A stretch of DNA of 64,000 nt from Streptomyces sp. NBC_00554 (GTDB taxonomy: Bacteria > Actinomycetota > Actinomycetes > Streptomycetales > Streptomycetaceae). This document shows, piece by piece, positions 16,044 through 24,750 of the stretch; position 1 is the first letter of the stretch; each line of letters starts with the position of its first letter. The position numbers and the translations under genes are program-made. The notes under the pieces were generated by a model, which was given only the letters and a program-made list of their open reading frames with translations, was not told the DNA's origin and did not search any database. Location: contig NZ_CP107799.1 of assembly GCF_041431135.1 (NCBI RefSeq), positions 8,758,501-8,822,500 of the forward strand. Reading direction: 5' to 3'.

Positions 16044-19000
16044 GTGCGCGACCAACGACTGGCTGCGGTAGAGGCACGACTGCAGCTGATCGACCAGAGC
16101 CATGATTTGTCACCCGTACTGGAACCCGAAGCCCACCGCGAAGCCCAGGAACTCGCCGAAAATCACAGCGCGGGCGATCTGGAAGCCCAGTTCACGCTCG
16201 GCCGGTTCCATTGGTATCGCTACCACGCGCTACCAGAAGGCGAAGACCAAGCAGACCTGACGGCTGCCGTTGAAGCATTCACCGTGTGTTTCGCTGCCGG
16301 CATCGCTGGTTTGCCGGAACCGCTGCTGCCGCTCCTCGCCGATGCCGCAGCCCCGCTGGCTGTGCGCATGTTCCAAAACGCGTTGGTCTCACCGAGCATG
16401 GACCGGCTCTCCGCCGTGGCAGACCTGTGGCAGCGCATCGTGCAGGCCACGCCCGTCGATCACCCCGAGCGCGCGGGGAGGCTGTCTAACCTCGGGGGCG
16501 CGTTGCAGGTGCGGTTCGAACGGACTGGTGTGCAGGGTGACTTGGACACTGCCATCGCCGTGGGGCGGGAGGCGGTGACCGCTATCCCCGTCGATCACCC
16601 TGACCGCGCCAGGATGCTGTCCAACCTCGGGGGCGCGTTGCAGGCCCGGTTCGAACGGACTGGTATGCAGGGTGACTTGGACACTGCCATCGCCGTGGGG
16701 CAGGAGGCGGTGACCGCTATCCCCGTCGATCACCCTGACCGCGCCAGGATGCTGTCCAACCTCGGGGGCGCGTTGCAGGCCCGGTTCGAACGGACCGGTA
16801 CACCGGGGGACCTGGACACCGCCATCGACCACCTCCGGAACGCGGTGGCCGCTACACCGGTTGATCACCCCTACCGCGCCAGGATGCTGTCCAACCTTGG
16901 GAATGTCCTGCGGGTGCGGTTCGAACGGACCGGTGCGCAGGAAGACCTGGACACCGCCATCGACCACCTCCGGAACGCGGTGGCCGCTGCTCGCGTCGAT
17001 CACCCCGAGCGCGCCACGATGCTGTCCAACCTCGGGGGTGCGTTGCAGGTGCGGTTCGAACGGAGCGGAATGCAGGGTGACTTGGACACTGCCATCGCCG
17101 CGGGGCGGGAGGCAGTGGCCGCTACCCCGGTTGATCACCCCGAGCGCGCCAGGATGCTGTCCAACCTCGGGGGCGCGTTGCAGGCCCGGTTCGAACGGAC
17201 TGGTACGCAGGGTGACTTGGACACCGCCGTCGCCGTGGGGCAGGAGGCGGTGACCGCTACCCCCGTCGATCACCCCGAGCGCGCCGGGAGGCTGTCCAAC
17301 CTTGGGAATGTCCTGCGGGTGCGGTTCGAACGGACCGGTATGCAGGGTGACTTGGACACCGCCATCGCCGTGGGACGGGACGCGGTGGCCGCTGCTCGCG
17401 TCGATCACCCTGACCGCGCCAGGATGCTGTCCAACCTCGGGGGTGCCTTGCAGGCCCGGTTCGAACGGACCGGTACACCGGGGGACCTGGACACCGCCAT
17501 CGACCACCTCCGGAAGGCGCTGGCCGCTACACCGGTTGATCACCCCTACCGCGCCAGGAGGCTGTTCAACCTTGGGAATGTCCTGCGGGTGCGGTTCGAA
17601 CGGACCGGTACACCGGGGGACCTGGACACCGCCATCGACCACCTCCGGAAGGCGCTGGCCGCTACACCGGTTGATCACCCCTACCGCGCCAGGAGGCTGT
17701 CCAACCTCGGGAATGTTCTGCGGGTGCGGTTCGAACGGACCGGTACGCAAGGGGACCTGGACACCGCCATCACCGTGGGGCAGGAGGCTGTGGCCACTAC
17801 TCCCGTCGATCACCCCGACCGCGCTGTGACCCTGTCCAACCTCGCCGGTTCGCTGCGGGCCCGGTTCGGGCGGACTGGCACGACAGAGGATATGGATCAA
17901 GCGGCGTCTTGTTGGCTGGAGGCGTCGGAGGTGAGTGCGGCGGCTCCCTCAGTCCGTGTCCGGGCGGGGCTGGCGGCGGCTGGCCTCCTGACGCAGTCCG
18001 GCGATGTGGGGCAGGCAGCAGAGACAGCGGAGGCGGCGGTGCGGCTGCTGGCCCAAGTGGCCCCACGCCGTCTGGAGCGCGGGGACCAGGAGTATGCGGT
18101 CGGCAGTTTTGCTGGGCTGGCCGCCACGGCTGCTGCTTTGGCGCTCGCTGACCCAGGTGGAACCGCTGCAGGCCGGGCGGAGCGGGCTTTGCAGTTGCTG
18201 GATTCGGGCCGGGCGGTGCTGCTCAGTCAGGCCCTGGAGATCCGCAGCGATCTAACCGATCTGCGTGAGCACTATCCTGGGCTCGCGCGCCGATTCGCCG
18301 AGCTACGTGAACGGCTCGATGCGCCCACGAGCACCACGGCCCCGGAAGCCGATATCGAAGTCCGCGGCATGAGGCCGCAGCAGGAGCGCCTGGTGAGGGA
18401 CCGGCACCAGACGGCGGATGAGTTCACTGCCCTCCTGACCGAGATCCGCAACCTGGACGGCTTTTCCTCCTTCGCTCTTCCGCCCACCACGGACCAACTC
18501 CTATCTCAGGCATCAAAGGGCCCTGTGGTGGTGTTCAACATCAGCGATCTCCGCAGCGACGCCCTGTTGCTCACCACAGAGGGCATCACCAGTCTGGAAC
18601 TGCCCCACCTCATCCCGGATAGGGTGATCGGCCAGGTGAACGCTTTCCGGCGGGCGTTGCAGCTGGCTGTGTCCGGGGCTGACTTGCCCGAGCGGGAGGG
18701 AGCGCAGGCCACGCTCGTCGAAGTCCTGCAGTGGCTGTGGGACGCGGCCGCCGGCCCCGTGCTGGAAGAGTTGGGACATGAGAGTGTGCCCGCGGTAGAC
18801 GGTGGGGACTGCGAGGAGAAATGGCCGCGGGTGTGGTGGGCACCAGGCGGACTGCTGAGCCTGCTGCCACTACATGCGGCGGGCTACCACACTGACTCGG
18901 CTGACGATCCGCACCGGCGTACCGTGATGGACCGGGTCATCTCCTCGTACACCCCCACCGTGCGCGCGCTGCGCTACGCCCGCGAGCGCACCCTGTCCCC

Positions 19001-19676
19001 CGCAGCGGTGCGAAGTCTGATCGTCGCAATGCCGACCACACCCGGGCTACCCAACCACGGCCGGTTGCGCTTCGTTGAGGCCGAAGCCACGATGCTGCAG
19101 ACCCGCCTGCTCGCCCCAGTGCTACTCCGGGAACCGGCCCCCACCGACGGGTTTCTGGATCCAACTAGGTCCATGCCGACGAAAGCCAATGTGCTGGAGC
19201 ACATGCCGGAATGTGCGATCGTGCACTTTGCCTGCCACGGTGCCAGCGACCCCACCGATCCTTCGAAGAGCCATCTGCTGCTCCACGACCACATGGACGA
19301 TCCGCTGACCGTTGCCAGCCTCGCACCCGTCGCACTCGGCCGGGCCAGACTGGCTTACCTGTCCGCCTGCCGCACTGCGGCCATTGACACGTCCGACCTA
19401 CTCGACGAGGCCATCCACCTCACCTCCGCCTTCCAACTCGCCGGGTTCCCCCATGTGATCGGCACCCTGTGGGAGATCGACGACCAGATCGCCGTCACCA
19501 TCGCTGACCTGTTCTACGCCAACCTGCAGACCGACTCCCGTCTGGATCCTGCCCAGGCGGCGCACGCTCTCCATAGCGCCGTACGCAAGGTACGCGACGG
19601 TCACGGCCTGCGAGCCCCCTTCGACCGGAGACGAGCCCCCCTACTGTGGGCCGCCTACCTGCATGCCGGCGCGTGA
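16044..19676 (+). CDS. CHAT-domain (caspase-like) protease with TPR array
   Basis: 1210 residues from GTG. About residues 130-620 are eleven 45-residue TPR-like units of the form PVDHPxRAxxLSNLGxxL, RFERTG, GDLDTAI. A helical linker (about 630-840) leads to a C-terminal CHAT domain. It contains His1065 in HFACHG and Cys1109 in YLSACRTA, then LTSAFQLAGFPHVIGTLWE. The caspase-like dyad is intact. CHAT-TPR proteins act as proteases in bacterial conflict and cell-death systems, the TPR array serving as sensor or partner platform. A separate, divergently encoded small protein and membrane protein likely belong to it. Confidence 0.9.
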   Translation: MRDQRLAAVEARLQLIDQSHDLSPVLEPEAHREAQELAENHSAGDLEAQFTLGRFHWYRYHALPEGEDQADLTAAVEAFTVCFAAGIAGLPEPLLPLLADAAAPLAVRMFQNALVSPSMDRLSAVADLWQRIVQATPVDHPERAGRLSNLGGALQVRFERTGVQGDLDTAIAVGREAVTAIPVDHPDRARMLSNLGGALQARFERTGMQGDLDTAIAVGQEAVTAIPVDHPDRARMLSNLGGALQARFERTGTPGDLDTAIDHLRNAVAATPVDHPYRARMLSNLGNVLRVRFERTGAQEDLDTAIDHLRNAVAAARVDHPERATMLSNLGGALQVRFERSGMQGDLDTAIAAGREAVAATPVDHPERARMLSNLGGALQARFERTGTQGDLDTAVAVGQEAVTATPVDHPERAGRLSNLGNVLRVRFERTGMQGDLDTAIAVGRDAVAAARVDHPDRARMLSNLGGALQARFERTGTPGDLDTAIDHLRKALAATPVDHPYRARRLFNLGNVLRVRFERTGTPGDLDTAIDHLRKALAATPVDHPYRARRLSNLGNVLRVRFERTGTQGDLDTAITVGQEAVATTPVDHPDRAVTLSNLAGSLRARFGRTGTTEDMDQAASCWLEASEVSAAAPSVRVRAGLAAAGLLTQSGDVGQAAETAEAAVRLLAQVAPRRLERGDQEYAVGSFAGLAATAAALALADPGGTAAGRAERALQLLDSGRAVLLSQALEIRSDLTDLREHYPGLARRFAELRERLDAPTSTTAPEADIEVRGMRPQQERLVRDRHQTADEFTALLTEIRNLDGFSSFALPPTTDQLLSQASKGPVVVFNISDLRSDALLLTTEGITSLELPHLIPDRVIGQVNAFRRALQLAVSGADLPEREGAQATLVEVLQWLWDAAAGPVLEELGHESVPAVDGGDCEEKWPRVWWAPGGLLSLLPLHAAGYHTDSADDPHRRTVMDRVISSYTPTVRALRYARERTLSPAAVRSLIVAMPTTPGLPNHGRLRFVEAEATMLQTRLLAPVLLREPAPTDGFLDPTRSMPTKANVLEHMPECAIVHFACHGASDPTDPSKSHLLLHDHMDDPLTVASLAPVALGRARLAYLSACRTAAIDTSDLLDEAIHLTSAFQLAGFPHVIGTLWEIDDQIAVTIADLFYANLQTDSRLDPAQAAHALHSAVRKVRDGHGLRAPFDRRRAPLLWAAYLHAGA
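16440..17850. repeat. 135-bp tandem repeats coding the TPR array
   Basis: Eleven units of 135 bp, highly similar at the DNA level (for example GGTTCGAACGGAC in every unit). Blocks of two or three unit types recur (GNVLRVRF alternating with GGALQARF), pointing to recent segmental duplication. Confidence 0.88.
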
Positions 19677-19696
19677 GCACCAGGACCTCGAGCCGG

Positions 19697-20007
19697 GGGC
19701 ACCAACGCCTGGATACTATGGGAGGAGATCAAGGAACAGGGCTATCCCCACGGCTACGCCAGCGTCCGCGACTACGCCAGCAGGACGCTTCGCGGCAAAC
19801 CCCAACCGGTCGGCCCGCGCCGTCACACGCTGGATCCTCACCCACCCCGACACCCTGCCCGAAGTCGACTGCCTCCAGCTCAAAGCCGTCCTTGCCAACT
19901 GCCCCGAACTGACAGCACGTTCCTGGCACGTGCGTTCCTTCGGCCACATGGCCGCCCACCTCCAAGGCGACCAGTTAGCTCGACAGTTGGCCAGGCTGGC
20001 CAGGTAG
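19697..20007 (+). pseudogene. ISL3-family transposase C-terminal fragment
   Basis: NAWILWEEIKEQGYPHGYAS and RDYASRTLRGKPQPVG in one frame continue as VTRWILTHPDTLPEVDCLQL and HVRSFGHMAAHLQGDQL in another. This is the C-terminal pattern of ISL3 transposases (WEEI-GYxGSxxxVRxY, then WLxxHPxxL). The catalytic domain is missing and at least one frameshift is present. A dead IS remnant. Confidence 0.65.
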
Positions 20008-20029
20008 CGCGAGTCACACCAGACCGCCA

Positions 20030-20150
20030 TCGAAATCCTCCGCGCCAAGCGACGCGGCCTGCGTACGGGCCGACCGGAGTGTTGTGTTGCTGGCGAAGCC
20101 ACGGGCGGGAACTGTCGGCGGTTCGAATAATCGACTCCGCCAGTTGCTGC
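20030..20150. repeat. Right-end repeat of element B and right attachment half-site
   Basis: Matches 13557-13680. It ends with GGTTCGAATAATCGACTCCG then CCAGTTGCTGCC, directly against the imuA' stop codon at 20152-20154. Together with 3478-3502 it defines the outer borders of the insertion. Confidence 0.72.
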
Positions 20151-20151
20151 C

Positions 20152-20811
20152 TCACCCCGCGGTGACGGGCCGCAGCGGCACCACATCCGCGCCGGCGATG
20201 GCCGCGGGCTCGGCGATGAGCTGCACCGAGCCGTCCGGCCCCGGCAGCCACACCTCGGCATGCCGCGGCTGCGTCGCAGCACCCCGACCAGCCACCACCA
20301 GACGGGCTCGCCGGCCGGCGAGCAGACCAAAGCCGTCCCCGAGCCCGTCCCAGCGGGCCTCGGTCACCCGCAGCCGCAGCTGCGCCTCCGGCCAGTCCTG
20401 CCAGGTCAGCAGCGTCGTGCCGGAGCGCCGCAGGCGGGCCGCAATGCGACGGCTCGTACGCAAGGCCACCTGCCCCACGGGGCCGAGCAAGACCACCGGC
20501 GCCGCCTCGCACACCGTCGCCAGCACCTCGGGCCACCGCCCTCCCGGCTCGGGTACGGCGAGCCCACACGCCAGGTCCAGACCGGCATCCGCCGCAGCCA
20601 GCCCACCGAGCTGCGGCAGACCGACCGCTGCCCAGGCCCCGCCTCCGGCGGCGGCCTCCGCGGCCAACGCGATCAGCAGGGGCAGGTCGTCCCCGGCGCT
20701 CACCACCGCGCCGTGGGGCAGCTTCCCGCCTGGGAGCAGGCTGGAGAGCGTGCCGGACTTGGCTCCGGTCGCCTCCGGAGTCCCTCGCTCACCAGGCGAA
20801 ACGACGTGCAT
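20152..20811 (-). CDS. imuA': ImuA', RecA-like mutasome accessory protein
   Basis: 219 residues from ATG 20811 (GTG 20817 is possible). GTLSSLLPGGKLPHGAVVSA followed by LALAAEAAAGGGAWAAVG-like sequence is the RecA/SulA-like core typical of actinobacterial ImuA'. The Walker motifs are degenerate, as usual in this family. It is part of the ImuA'-ImuB-DnaE2 translesion mutasome. The stop codon abuts the element right end, so imuB, normally next in the operon, is now 16.6 kb away. Confidence 0.8.
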   Translation of the reverse strand: MHVVSPGERGTPEATGAKSGTLSSLLPGGKLPHGAVVSAGDDLPLLIALAAEAAAGGGAWAAVGLPQLGGLAAADAGLDLACGLAVPEPGGRWPEVLATVCEAAPVVLLGPVGQVALRTSRRIAARLRRSGTTLLTWQDWPEAQLRLRVTEARWDGLGDGFGLLAGRRARLVVAGRGAATQPRHAEVWLPGPDGSVQLIAEPAAIAGADVVPLRPVTAG

Positions 20812-20823
20812 GAACACATGTTC
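20812..20823. promoter_or_regulatory. SOS (LexA) box of imuA'
   Basis: GAACACATGTTC is a perfect GAAC-N4-GTTC actinobacterial LexA operator, extended to CGAACATGTGTTC on the minus strand. It overlaps the imuA' start region (ATG 20811, GTG 20817), which suggests a leaderless or very short-leader transcript under tight LexA control. Confidence 0.85.
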
Positions 20824-21062
20824 GATTTATTGTGCGAGAAATGCAAGCGGGTGAGGGCCATGCCACTCGCACGAGCCTTCGCGACCGACTGCGGTCGGCT
20901 GCTCCGGCCAGAGCAGTAGCGGTTTCGGACGACCACGACGGGCGTCGGCCGGTCCGCCTCGCCGTGTCCGAAGTCGCCCGGCACATCTCGCCGGCGGGCG
21001 GCACCTCCCGCGGAGCGGACGTAAGGGCAGGCGAACCGTGCGTGCCTCGCTACGCTGCCGCA

Positions 21063-21686
21063 GTGATCGAGTCCCCGTCGCTGCCCGGCGACCCCACCGA
21101 GCTGCACCTGTGCATCTCGTACGACGACGAACTCCGGGACACCCCGCAGGCCGACACGCTGGAGCGTTGGAACGTCGCCGTCCTGCACCGCCGGCGTACG
21201 CATGACGGCGGGCAGAGCCCGGAGCAGGGCAGGGGCTGCGCCACCGCAGGATCCCCGTCGTGCACGACGGAGGATGTCGCCGTCGGGGAGATGACCTCCT
21301 ACCGGGTGCATCTCAACGTCGGTTCCGCACTCCTCGTCATGGATCGGGTGACACTGGATCCGCAGTGGCGCGGGCACGGCCTAGCGGCCGTACTCGGCAT
21401 CGAGGCGATCCACCGGCTCATGCCCGGCTGCCGGGCCATCGCCTGCTCACCCGGTATCACCGACCTCAGCAGTCAGCGTCTGACGGACCGATCAGAGTGG
21501 GACCGCGTGAACGCCAAGATCGCCCAAGAGTGGGAGCGCATCGGATTCCGCCTGTACCGCGACAACATCTATCTCCTCTCGCCCAGCTCGCAGGACCTGG
21601 AGGAGCAGCGCGGCGTACTTCGAGGGCGGCTTGCGGAACTCGGCGCCTCCTGGAAAAGCGCGACGTCCGCACCGTCACAGGAGTGA
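21063..21686 (+). CDS. GNAT-fold N-acetyltransferase-like protein
   Basis: 207 residues from GTG 21063; upstream in-frame sequence is low-complexity and unlikely to be coding. The acetyl-CoA binding motif A is visible as VTLDPQWRGHGLAAVLG. The C-terminus (WERIGFRLYRDNIYLL) resembles the terminal strands of GNAT proteins. The substrate is unknown. It is divergent from imuA' and followed by a clear terminator at 21704. Confidence 0.7.
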   Translation: MIESPSLPGDPTELHLCISYDDELRDTPQADTLERWNVAVLHRRRTHDGGQSPEQGRGCATAGSPSCTTEDVAVGEMTSYRVHLNVGSALLVMDRVTLDPQWRGHGLAAVLGIEAIHRLMPGCRAIACSPGITDLSSQRLTDRSEWDRVNAKIAQEWERIGFRLYRDNIYLLSPSSQDLEEQRGVLRGRLAELGASWKSATSAPSQE

Positions 21687-21703
21687 GCGAGGGTGACCGC
21701 GCC

Positions 21704-21733
21704 GGCCCTGAAAGCCTGTAGGCATTCAGGGCC
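21704..21733. terminator. Rho-independent-like terminator hairpin after the GNAT gene
   Basis: GGCCCTGAA (21704-21712) pairs with TTCAGGGCC (21725-21733) across a 12-nt loop. It is located 17 bp after the GNAT stop. Confidence 0.65.
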
Positions 21734-21871
21734 GGTGCCGTGTGGCTGCCCTGTGACCTGCCGTTTCCGTCTGCTGTCTCACGTCACGTCACGTCCGGCC
21801 GTGGCGGGGCCGCCTCACGCCGCCTCGAAACTTTGTGGCGCCACCGATGGCCGCATCAGGGTCGAGCGCCG

Positions 21872-22120
21872 TCAGCTGGCCCACCCGATCTCGCGTACCT
21901 CGATGGCCCCGGCGTGTGGCATGTACTGGATCCAGCAGCGCGTCCCGAACGGCTCTCGGATTTCCTCGATGCTGCCGGGGTCTCGTACGTCCGGCCATGC
22001 ACGCGGGTCCGCGCGCACCAACCCGACGAGGCCGAGCACCTCGCGTCGTGCCTCGTCCGTCGGCAGCTCCGCCATGACCTCGACCGCAAGTTCCTCGAAC
22101 ACGGTCCCGCACCTGTGCAT
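21872..22120 (-). CDS. Small protein, possibly RelE/ParE-fold
   Basis: 82 residues starting MHRCGTVFEELAVEVMAEL. The end, FGTRCWIQYMPHAGAIEVRE then IGW, recalls the C-terminal strands of RelE/ParE-like toxins, but no antitoxin gene is evident on either side. Function unassigned. Confidence 0.5.
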   Translation of the reverse strand: MHRCGTVFEELAVEVMAELPTDEARREVLGLVGLVRADPRAWPDVRDPGSIEEIREPFGTRCWIQYMPHAGAIEVREIGWAS

Positions 22121-22307
22121 AACGCCCCCTTGTGATCCACAGGTGCGGCACGGTAGAGGACGTTCCGGAATGCTGCTGATGCCTGTGGATAACTCAGGGC
22201 GGCCGGGCGCTCTCGTCTCAAGACGGGTGACATTTGCTCTTGGTCCGGCACCCCACCCGATCCGGCGACGGATCAGTCTCGGTTACACACGGCATGGCCG
22301 GTCCGAG

Positions 22308-23636
22308 TCATGCCCAGACGTTGTGTTCGTCGGTGAAGTAAGGCCACGGCTGCCAGCCTGCAACGCCCATCTGAAGGAGACGTTCTACTCCTCGTGCCCA
22401 CGTGCCAAGGTCGGTGAGTTCTAGCAGTAGCCGCTCGACTTCCGCACGGGCCATCACGACGCGGCGGCCATGTCCGTAGATCGCCACGATGGGCTGGAGG
22501 GGCGTCATGTCGGCGCCTTCGGCCAGGACCCACTCGGCATTCAGGCCGGCTTTATGCAGCTCCTCGATGAAGTTGTCGGAAGACATCGTCACGGTGAACA
22601 CCAGAACGTCGGCGATCAGGCCGGCGCACTCCGCAGGCTGCAAGGGATAGATGCCCCATGGCGGGGCCAACGTGTTGCGGGCGGTGTTGTCACCGCTGCC
22701 GAAGCAGATTTGCTGTCCGGTCAGCCGGGTGCGGCGCAGCAATGCCGCGTACGCGGCGTGGAACTGCCGCGTGGCTTCCTGTAGACCCCAGCGGTTGCCG
22801 GCCGCCGGGATGTCGAGCGCGAGCAGTGCGCGTTGCCCAGGCACGCGCATCGTCTTCAGTCCCTCTCGGTGGGCGTAGGCGAAGGCGTCACGGAGGGCCG
22901 ACAGGTGGCTGGCGTAAGGCACGCCGGTTTCGATGAGACGGGCTTTGTCGGGTCCGGGCAGCGGCCCGTTCACGTCCAGTGCCTCGGCCGCCATGCGGGT
23001 CCGCGTGAGCTGGGCGCCCTCACGCCGTTTCGGGTTTGTCTTGAGCTCATGCAGGTAGACGGTCTGCAGGTTGTTCTCGTCGGGGGTGTCGAAGACAGTC
23101 GCGTCACCGATGCGCAGGCAGTTCGTCAGGTCATGCAACATCGCGAAGCGCCGGTGCTCGCTCCACTGCTCCTGCATGAACTGGACCTCGTGGACGGTGC
23201 CTTCCTTAGCAAGGGTCATCGGACCGGGCGCTTCGTTCCGTCGCAGGGTGAGGATGTAGCGGCGGTCGTAGCCAAATGCCCGCCATGCCATGGCATCCCC
23301 CACGGAACGCAGTTGTCGGCCTATGCGCTCAAGGACATCCGACTCCAGCCGCCAGTCGTCCACGTCGTGCCGGTCGCCCGCTACCAGCTCGGGCGCGTCC
23401 GTGGGGAGTTTTTCTCCCCGCTTGAGCCGCTTGATCACCCGATTCCGCGCGGCACGGGCATGGCTCGCTTCGAGCGTGGCCTTCAGGAGCTCGTGCTGAA
23501 AGGCCACGAAGTGATCGGGACCGTGACACTCCCGCAGATCGCGGATGAAGCCGATCAGCCGCTCGGCGTTCTCCCGGTGGAAGGGATGCTTGATCAGCGC
23601 ATCCAGCCGGTCAGGCAGCATATCGGTCAACTTCAC
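22308..23636 (-). CDS. Unknown protein with a candidate PD-(D/E)XK nuclease core
   Basis: 442 residues from GTG 23636 (GTG 23642 and ATG MLPDRLD are alternatives). The central region has GDATVFDTPDENN followed by VYLHELKTNPKRREGAQ. The D...hydrophobic-hydrophobic-ELK spacing fits a PD-(D/E)XK active site. No other domain is recognised. A gap of 126 nt separates it from the co-oriented 252-residue gene upstream, and the two may function together. Genomic context (accessory, between mobile elements) fits a defence or modification role, which remains inference. Confidence 0.6.
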   Translation of the reverse strand: MKLTDMLPDRLDALIKHPFHRENAERLIGFIRDLRECHGPDHFVAFQHELLKATLEASHARAARNRVIKRLKRGEKLPTDAPELVAGDRHDVDDWRLESDVLERIGRQLRSVGDAMAWRAFGYDRRYILTLRRNEAPGPMTLAKEGTVHEVQFMQEQWSEHRRFAMLHDLTNCLRIGDATVFDTPDENNLQTVYLHELKTNPKRREGAQLTRTRMAAEALDVNGPLPGPDKARLIETGVPYASHLSALRDAFAYAHREGLKTMRVPGQRALLALDIPAAGNRWGLQEATRQFHAAYAALLRRTRLTGQQICFGSGDNTARNTLAPPWGIYPLQPAECAGLIADVLVFTVTMSSDNFIEELHKAGLNAEWVLAEGADMTPLQPIVAIYGHGRRVVMARAEVERLLLELTDLGTWARGVERLLQMGVAGWQPWPYFTDEHNVWA

Positions 23637-23762
23637 AGGCACCGGGCCATTGTCCCGGTTACATCCCCAAACCCACCAGCGGTTTTGACCGCCTCTGCCC
23701 ACCCGAACCAAGGTGCTCCCCGTGGGCCGTCTCCGAGTCGATCACCGGGTGCGTCCGGACCG

Positions 23763-24521
23763 CTACGAAGCTGGCCAGTCGGACAGGTCCAGGTGCTGGC
23801 CCGGGGAGATGTCGCTCTCTGCCAAGTGCAGCCGCCGGATGAGCTCTTCTACTGCGCTCCTGAGTGATTCCTTGTCCTCCGCGGACAGCGTCAGAGAGGC
23901 TGGGGAGACCTTCCGCTCGTCGCTTCTTGCACCCAACTGACTGACCTTGTTGAAGTAGCCCGAGGACACATTGAGTCGCTCGGCTGCAGTCTGATCCCCG
24001 TCGGCCGCCCACTTCTTCAGGTGGGTCGAGAGCCAGTAGGCGGCGTCAGCAATTGGTCGGGTCCCGCTCCGAAGAGGACGCAGGCACATCGTCCGCGCCG
24101 CCTGGGTCACGTCTGTTTCCCTCCAGGACCAGTCCGGCGGCGGAGGGGTGTCGCGCTGAATGACGATGGTTGCGTCGAAGGCCGTGGCCGATGCAGTCGC
24201 GCAGTCCGCGCTGGCAACTGTTCCCTTCGTGCCAGTTGTATCCGGCTCCACGTCCGCGCCGAGGTAGTAGAGCATCACGACGAGGCGCTGATCGACTTCA
24301 AGCTCGGCCGACCAAGTATCCAGTAACGGTATGACAGCCGAGCGGGCCTCGTCCTCGGTCATCGGCGCGGCTGGCGCGGCGGCGAGCCTCGTTTCGGTGA
24401 GTGTCAGCTTCCAACCTTCGACCTCGTACAAGGCGGGGAAGGCACCTTCGAGCCAGGTCACCGGGTGTTGATCGACCCACTCGACCGCGAAGTGCAGCGT
24501 GCGAACCTGTCCGCTCTTCAC
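23763..24521 (-). CDS. Unknown 252-residue protein upstream of the PD-(D/E)XK candidate
   Basis: GTG start at 24521. The N-terminal half is a mixed alpha/beta region (TLHFAVEWVDQHPVTWLEG; WSAELEVDQRLVVMLYYLG). The C-terminal half looks like a helical DNA-binding region: HLKKWAADGDQTAAERLNVS then GYFNKVSQLGARSDERKVS resembles a helix-turn-helix. No family recognised. Same strand as 22308-23636. Confidence 0.6.
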   Translation of the reverse strand: MKSGQVRTLHFAVEWVDQHPVTWLEGAFPALYEVEGWKLTLTETRLAAAPAAPMTEDEARSAVIPLLDTWSAELEVDQRLVVMLYYLGADVEPDTTGTKGTVASADCATASATAFDATIVIQRDTPPPPDWSWRETDVTQAARTMCLRPLRSGTRPIADAAYWLSTHLKKWAADGDQTAAERLNVSSGYFNKVSQLGARSDERKVSPASLTLSAEDKESLRSAVEELIRRLHLAESDISPGQHLDLSDWPAS

Positions 24522-24750
24522 GACCTCAGTATCTCGCTACCGCGGTGGCTCTTCCACAGGTCCTGGGCCATCCGCTCTCGCCTGGCACAGACGGCATGTC
24601 CCAGCAGCGAGACGGGACAGGGGCTGACCAACCAATCTCAGATCCGTGGCCGATCGGCCACCGCTTGGCCATCGGTCGTGAGATTCGGCCACGGAGATAG
24701 AGATCCCACATTCACTGTTCAAGGACACTCGCCGTTGTGACGGTTCCTGA

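Noticed and set aside
20832..21062. Upstream extension of the GNAT gene
   Set aside because: It overlaps the divergent SOS promoter region, shows no domain, and GTG 21063 directly precedes the conserved sequence.
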